A stretch of 64,000 nucleotides of DNA from Lindgomyces ingoldianus. Taxonomy: Eukaryota > Ascomycota > Dothideomycetes > Pleosporales > Lindgomycetaceae. The stretch lies in contig NW_022985162.1 in the NCBI RefSeq assembly GCF_010093535.1, forward strand, positions 2,516,637 through 2,580,636. Reading direction: 5' to 3'. Within the stretch, counting starts at the first letter, position 1, and each line of letters starts with the position of its first letter. The translations under genes and the position numbers were made by a program. Below the pieces are notes generated by a model, which was not told the DNA's origin, did not search any database, and saw only the letters and a program-made list of their open reading frames with translations. Shown in pieces: positions 60,301 to 64,000 of the stretch.

Positions 60301-62014
60301 TCCAAGCAAGCTTCCTGGCTACAGCTCAGCTACACGCAATGTCCTCTCGAGCTATAACGAATATGCTATCGACTACGACCTAATTCTTCGTTTAATTGAG
60401 GCCGTTGCATACGATGAGCAATTCAGCCGTTACAGCAACGCCTTCCTAATCTTCCTCCCAGGTATAGCGGAGATTCGTCAAGTCAACGATATGCTCACGG
60501 GACATCCTTCTTTCGACAGGAATTGGCTGATATACCCACTCCATTCCACCATTTCCAGTGACGATCAGCAAGCTGCGTTCCTTCTTCCTCCTCCTGGCGT
60601 CCGGAAGATTGTGCTTGCAACCAATATCGCTGAGACAGGTGTCACCATTCCTGACATAACCTGTGTGATTGATACTGGTAAACACAAGGAAATGCGCTTC
60701 GATGAGCGAAGACAACTGTCACGCCTCACTCAGTCCTTCATTTCTCGAGCCAACGCTAAGCAGCGGAGAGGCCGTGCTGGGCGTGTTCAGGAAGGACTTT
60801 GTTTCCACTTGTTTACAAAATATCGACACGATAATCTTATGACCGATCAACAAACCCCCGAAATGCTCCGGCTCTCCCTACAGGATCTTATTATGCGTAC
60901 CAAGATCTGCAAACTCGGGGACATAGAGAAGACACTATCTGAAGCTCTAGACCCCCCTTCCTCGCGGAATATACGACGAGCTATCGATGCACTGAAAGAA
61001 GTTGATGCATTGACCGCAAGTGAAGAGCTCACACACCTTGGGCGCCAATTAGCCAAGCTTCCGTTGGATGCGCATCTTGGCAAACTCGTCCTTCTGTCGA
61101 GTGTATATGGATGTGTTGATGTTGCCATCACTATTGCGGCTATTTTGTCGTCGAAGTCGCCATTCCTCACTCCCTTCGGCTCGAAACAAAGAGCAGATGC
61201 AGCTAGATTTGCGTTCAAGAAAGGCGAATCAGATCTCCTAACCGCATACAACGCGTACAAGACTTGGAAAACTGTCTGCACGACACCCGGGCGGTCTGAA
61301 ATGCAGTTCTGCCACAAGAATTTCCTGAGCTCACAGAACCTTGGCAACGTCGAAGATCTAAAAGCTCAGCTGCTCTCCTCTCTCTTCGACGCCGGATTTG
61401 TACAGCTCTCACCCGAAGAATGTCGAGCACTCAGTCGATACCGCAGCACGAATCGACAGCGCATGTTCGTCTCGGTTCCGACCCAGTACGACATCAATTC
61501 AAACAACGATATCCTAGTAAACTCAGTTGTTGCTACCGCATTCTATCCCAAGATCTTAATCCGCGAGGGAAAGGGCTGGCGCAATATCTCCAATAACCAG
61601 ACAGTTTCACTGGCCCCGACATCCGTCAATAAAGTCACTTCAATCAATTCTTCGTCTGCAAAATACCTGTCTTATTACCACATTATGCAATCCAGCAATA
61701 AATTTTACAACGCACATTCCACCTCCATCGCACACTCTCTCCCAATGGTCATCATGGTCGGCGCAGACATGGACTTCAAGCTTCACGCTGGTGTCATTAG
61801 CTTTCCTGGCAATGTATTGAAGTTCGCTGTCAAAGATTGGAGGGTTGCAGTCGCGTTGAAGGTCCTGAGGAGGCGGATCAAGGAGATTGTGAGTGCATCA
61901 TGGAAGAATCCTGGCCGGCAGATGTCTGGAAGAGAGAAGGAATGGATGAGACTTCTCTTCGAGATGTTTGACCGCCAACAGGATAAGGCGGAGGGGATTA
62001 AACGGAAGACATAG
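57361..62014 (+). CDS. DExH-box RNA helicase, DHX29/DHX57/YLR419W type
   Basis: Exons 57361-58075, 58201-58921, 58987-59967 and 60019-62014 encode 1,470 residues. The N-terminal 550 residues are family-specific: a Lys-rich start, a UBA-like helical stretch near 160-200 (VLRELGFTHVNIQLVMKWL), and acidic regions. An RWD-like segment may lie near 480-560. The helicase core has motif I GETGCGKST (about 694-702), the DEVH box (about 799), motif III SAT (about 832) and motif VI QRRGRAGR (about 1054). HA2 and OB-fold domains follow. Relatives act in translation initiation on structured leaders or on ribosomes in the cytosol. Intron 1 (58076-58200) resolves two overlapping frames: SRPG continues as TPISSLEMREP. 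It is divergent from GCN1. Confidence 0.9.
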
Positions 62015-62318
62015 CCAGCAGAATCGATATGTAGGAAGTTCAGGGGAGGGAGACGGTAAAACAGCATGCTAATGTATTATTGTCTTCCATGTAATCCCTC
62101 CCATGAGTGAGAATAGAATCTGTCTGAGTATACACATCTCCGGTCTCCAGTCTAATCACTTAAACTCTCTACCCATTCAGACATGATAGAACTTCTCCCG
62201 TCCTTTTGCCGCTCTTAGGCAGCAACATCCCCGGGACCTCCTCCACCCCTACCCTCCCCATCATCCTTCGGGCCAGCTACCACCAATTAGCCATTATACA
62301 GAAAGCAAATGGACATAC
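62015..62318. other. convergent intergenic region
   Basis: About 300 bases lie between the helicase 3' end and the small minus-strand gene. A possible last intron of that gene falls at its right edge (about 62270-62320). Otherwise nothing was seen. Confidence 0.4.
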
Positions 62319-62750
62319 TTACCACCATTCATCCCCCCATTCCCCCCCTTCCCCTCTCTCTGACTCTCCTCCCCTACCGAAATAATCAACATATTTCCTC
62401 ACCCATCTCTCCCAACACTTACCCAACAACCCCCTTATAACATCCTCCTCCCTCACAAACGCGCCCTCCCCCTCCGCATACCTCGGTACATCTGTCCCTC
62501 CTACATCCACAGGCACTCGGGTCTCGGGGTCCCGCGGTGTATACCCCATTTCGAAGAAAGACCGTGCTTCTTGTCGCGTGACGAGTTGGTTCAGTCCACC
62601 GTCAGTGATTAGGAAGGCGCGTTGAATCGGATTGGCTAGGAGCGCCGAGGAGCGCAGGGGGTGCGCGGTAGGAGGGGAGGAAGGAGCTGGGGAAGAGCTG
62701 GAATTGGGGTTGATATTGCGGGGCGAGGGTCGTGGTGGGGAGGATGACAT
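62319..62750 (-). CDS. small conserved-looking protein of unknown function
   Basis: An open frame of 143 residues begins at the ATG at 62750. Residues 1-40 are Ser/Pro-rich. Residues 40-125 look folded: ANPIQRAFLITDGGLNQLVT, RQEARSFFEMGYTPRDP, and a C-terminal helix LLGKCWERWVRKYVDYFG. The tail is Gly/Glu-rich and ends GDEWW. A GTAAGT motif at the stop, with an AG near 62270, suggests that the last codons may be spliced to a short further exon. The order and composition suggest a real gene, but I do not recognise the family. Confidence 0.6.
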   Translation of the reverse strand: MSSSPPRPSPRNINPNSSSSPAPSSPPTAHPLRSSALLANPIQRAFLITDGGLNQLVTRQEARSFFEMGYTPRDPETRVPVDVGGTDVPRYAEGEGAFVREEDVIRGLLGKCWERWVRKYVDYFGRGGESERGEGGEWGDEWW

Positions 62751-63532
62751 TGTATTTAATGGGAATAGTTAGTGTGCTGTAGGATATAATTGATCAGGGA
62801 AAGATGGGATGAATGTGGGTGTCTGTGATTGGTGGATGGAGAGAGAGTTGGGATATTATAAAACAGGCATTATATGCGAGGGGATTGGACTTGTTTTAGG
62901 GGCTGTGAGGAGGCAGTGTAATTGGATTGTGCAAGGCGGATGTGAATGCCATGAGTGGCGGTGCGGTGCTTGAAGGGGACGTGGAATTGGCTGTTTGGAG
63001 GGAGGTGAATAGAAGGGGATATGTGGGTGGCAATGTGTGGAGATCGTTCGAGGGTGAGTGGGTTGAATAGAGAGAATGTGAATATAGGTATGGTTTGGGG
63101 TGTTTGTGACTGATCATGGGGGTCAATAGGATGGGAAACAAATGGTGAGTGCAGCCGGGAGAGGGTCCTAAGGCTGCAAGGGATGTGGGTGAGCGCGATA
63201 AGTGTTTGGAGAGAGGCAAAATGTGAGACGTCTTAGAATTTTCTGAAGATATAATAGGAAGGTAGCTTGGGTTAGAAGTAAGGATGAGCACATCGAAAGG
63301 GGATCGTGAAGAAGCTTGCAAATTTCTTAGAGTATGCATAGGTATGAGGCATAGACTGCATATTCTAGAAGAAATATATTTCCTCCCATTCAATCACAGG
63401 CAGACGGAATGCCTGGGGTAGCAACAACCAAGAGCCCACGGCCCGTCAAGAGGCTGTACAACCGTTCACAGAACAGCCCTCGTAGGTCGTACCATTATCT
63501 ATAAAAATTAATTAGCCAGCATCCCCAAATTT
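62751..63532. other. region with one uncertain minus-strand open frame
   Basis: The 782 bases upstream of the small gene contain a 165-codon minus-strand frame (62896-63393), rich in Ser, Pro, Thr, Leu and His, for example LGPSPGCTHHLFPILLTPM. It might be a lineage-specific protein gene, or an artefact of a G-rich plus strand. It has no recognisable domain. The remainder would be promoter and 3' flanks. Confidence 0.35.
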
Positions 63533-64000
63533 TCACGCGAATTTACTTACAATAAACGTAAACACCTCACCGCCAAATTCCCGCAAGTCAAGCTGAATAT
63601 CCTTCACGCGTTGAAAGCCAAAACGCTCGTACAACGGAGCACCCATTGGCGACGCTTCCAAGTATGCTTCCAAGTCGTTTGTATCTGCCTGGTCGCAGCC
63701 CCATTGGACGAGCATTCCGCCTGCGCCGCGGCGGTGGTGCGATGGGTGAGTAACCAGTGTTTCAAGGACTGTGAATGGAGTGGCTTTAGCATGCTGCAAA
63801 TCATAACTAAATATGCCGTTTACGAGTTTAGGAAGTGGGGGTTCTGTGAATATGAGAGAGAGTACTGACTCAAATACGGACGCGTTTGCATTATCTCGCG
63901 CTTGTTCGAATTCAGCAGTGTAAATAACTTGTTCCAGACCCCGACATTGCTCTCATCGTACGGTGTCGGGATCGTCAACCCGGCTTCAACTTCTTCCCAC
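63533..64000 (-). CDS. GNAT-family N-acetyltransferase, C-terminal part (cut by right edge)
   Basis: The minus strand encodes the C-terminal half of a GNAT enzyme. The last exon reads VLETLVTHPSHHRRGAGG, with the acetyl-CoA-binding R-x-x-G-x-G/A motif as RRGAGG, then WGCDQAD, LEAYLEASPMGAPLYERFGF and a final strand ending FIVSKFA. The upstream exon, about 63870-64000, contains VGVWNKLFTLLNSNKREIM and runs off the window. The intron between them (about 63790-63870) was not fixed exactly. The substrate is unknown. Fungal proteins of this layout are usually annotated as general acetyltransferases. Confidence 0.8.

Noticed and set aside
1..64000. tRNA genes, rRNA and CRISPR arrays
   Set aside because: No cloverleaf with A/B boxes, no rRNA-like sequence and no spaced direct repeats were found by eye; a tRNAscan run would be needed to be sure.

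Overview
The window is nuclear DNA of a filamentous ascomycete (Pezizomycotina). Genes are split by short introns, mostly 45-95 nt with GT/AG ends, and the encoded proteins are typical of moulds: a SYP1 endocytic adaptor, a long PAS-type hybrid histidine kinase, a FlbE-like protein, HFI1/ADA1, and secondary-metabolite P450s. The class (perhaps Leotiomycetes) is a guess. I saw no bacterial operons, CRISPR array or tRNA gene.

Layout. 0-15 kb: 3' part of a protein kinase gene (-), SYP1 (+), a 2,072-residue hybrid histidine kinase with a collagen-like Gly-X-Y tract (+), and one reading frame joining a secreted FKBP domain to a STIMATE/TMEM110-type membrane protein (+). 15-32 kb: a probable diterpenoid gene cluster. 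It holds a bifunctional class II/class I diterpene synthase (-), a 14-helix MFS exporter (-), a SAT4/rhodopsin-like membrane protein (+), a SAM methyltransferase (+), two cytochromes P450 (- and +) and, at its edge, a glutathione S-transferase (+). Inside it, 18.3-20.6 kb has no intact gene but carries coding-like debris. 32-33 kb: IST1 (+). 33.4-37.3 kb: no intact gene; a decayed multi-exon coding sequence lies on the minus strand. 37.3-62 kb: a gene-dense conserved block with a dienelactone hydrolase-family enzyme (-, its first intron carrying an inverted repeat), splicing factor CWC25 (-), FlbE-like (+), splicing factor PRP6/Prp1 (+), HFI1/ADA1 of SAGA (+), GCN1 (-) and a DExH RNA helicase (+). 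62-64 kb: a small unknown protein gene (-) and a GNAT acetyltransferase cut by the right edge (-).

How the genes fit together. In the cluster, the synthase would protonate and cyclise geranylgeranyl diphosphate at its DADD site and ionise the product at its DEFME site. The P450s and methyltransferase would decorate the hydrocarbon and the MFS protein would export it. No prenyl diphosphate synthase gene is in the window, so precursor must come from elsewhere. Exon boundaries were set by eye from splice sites and frame continuity. Where I quote a protein length, the summed exons are a whole number of codons.
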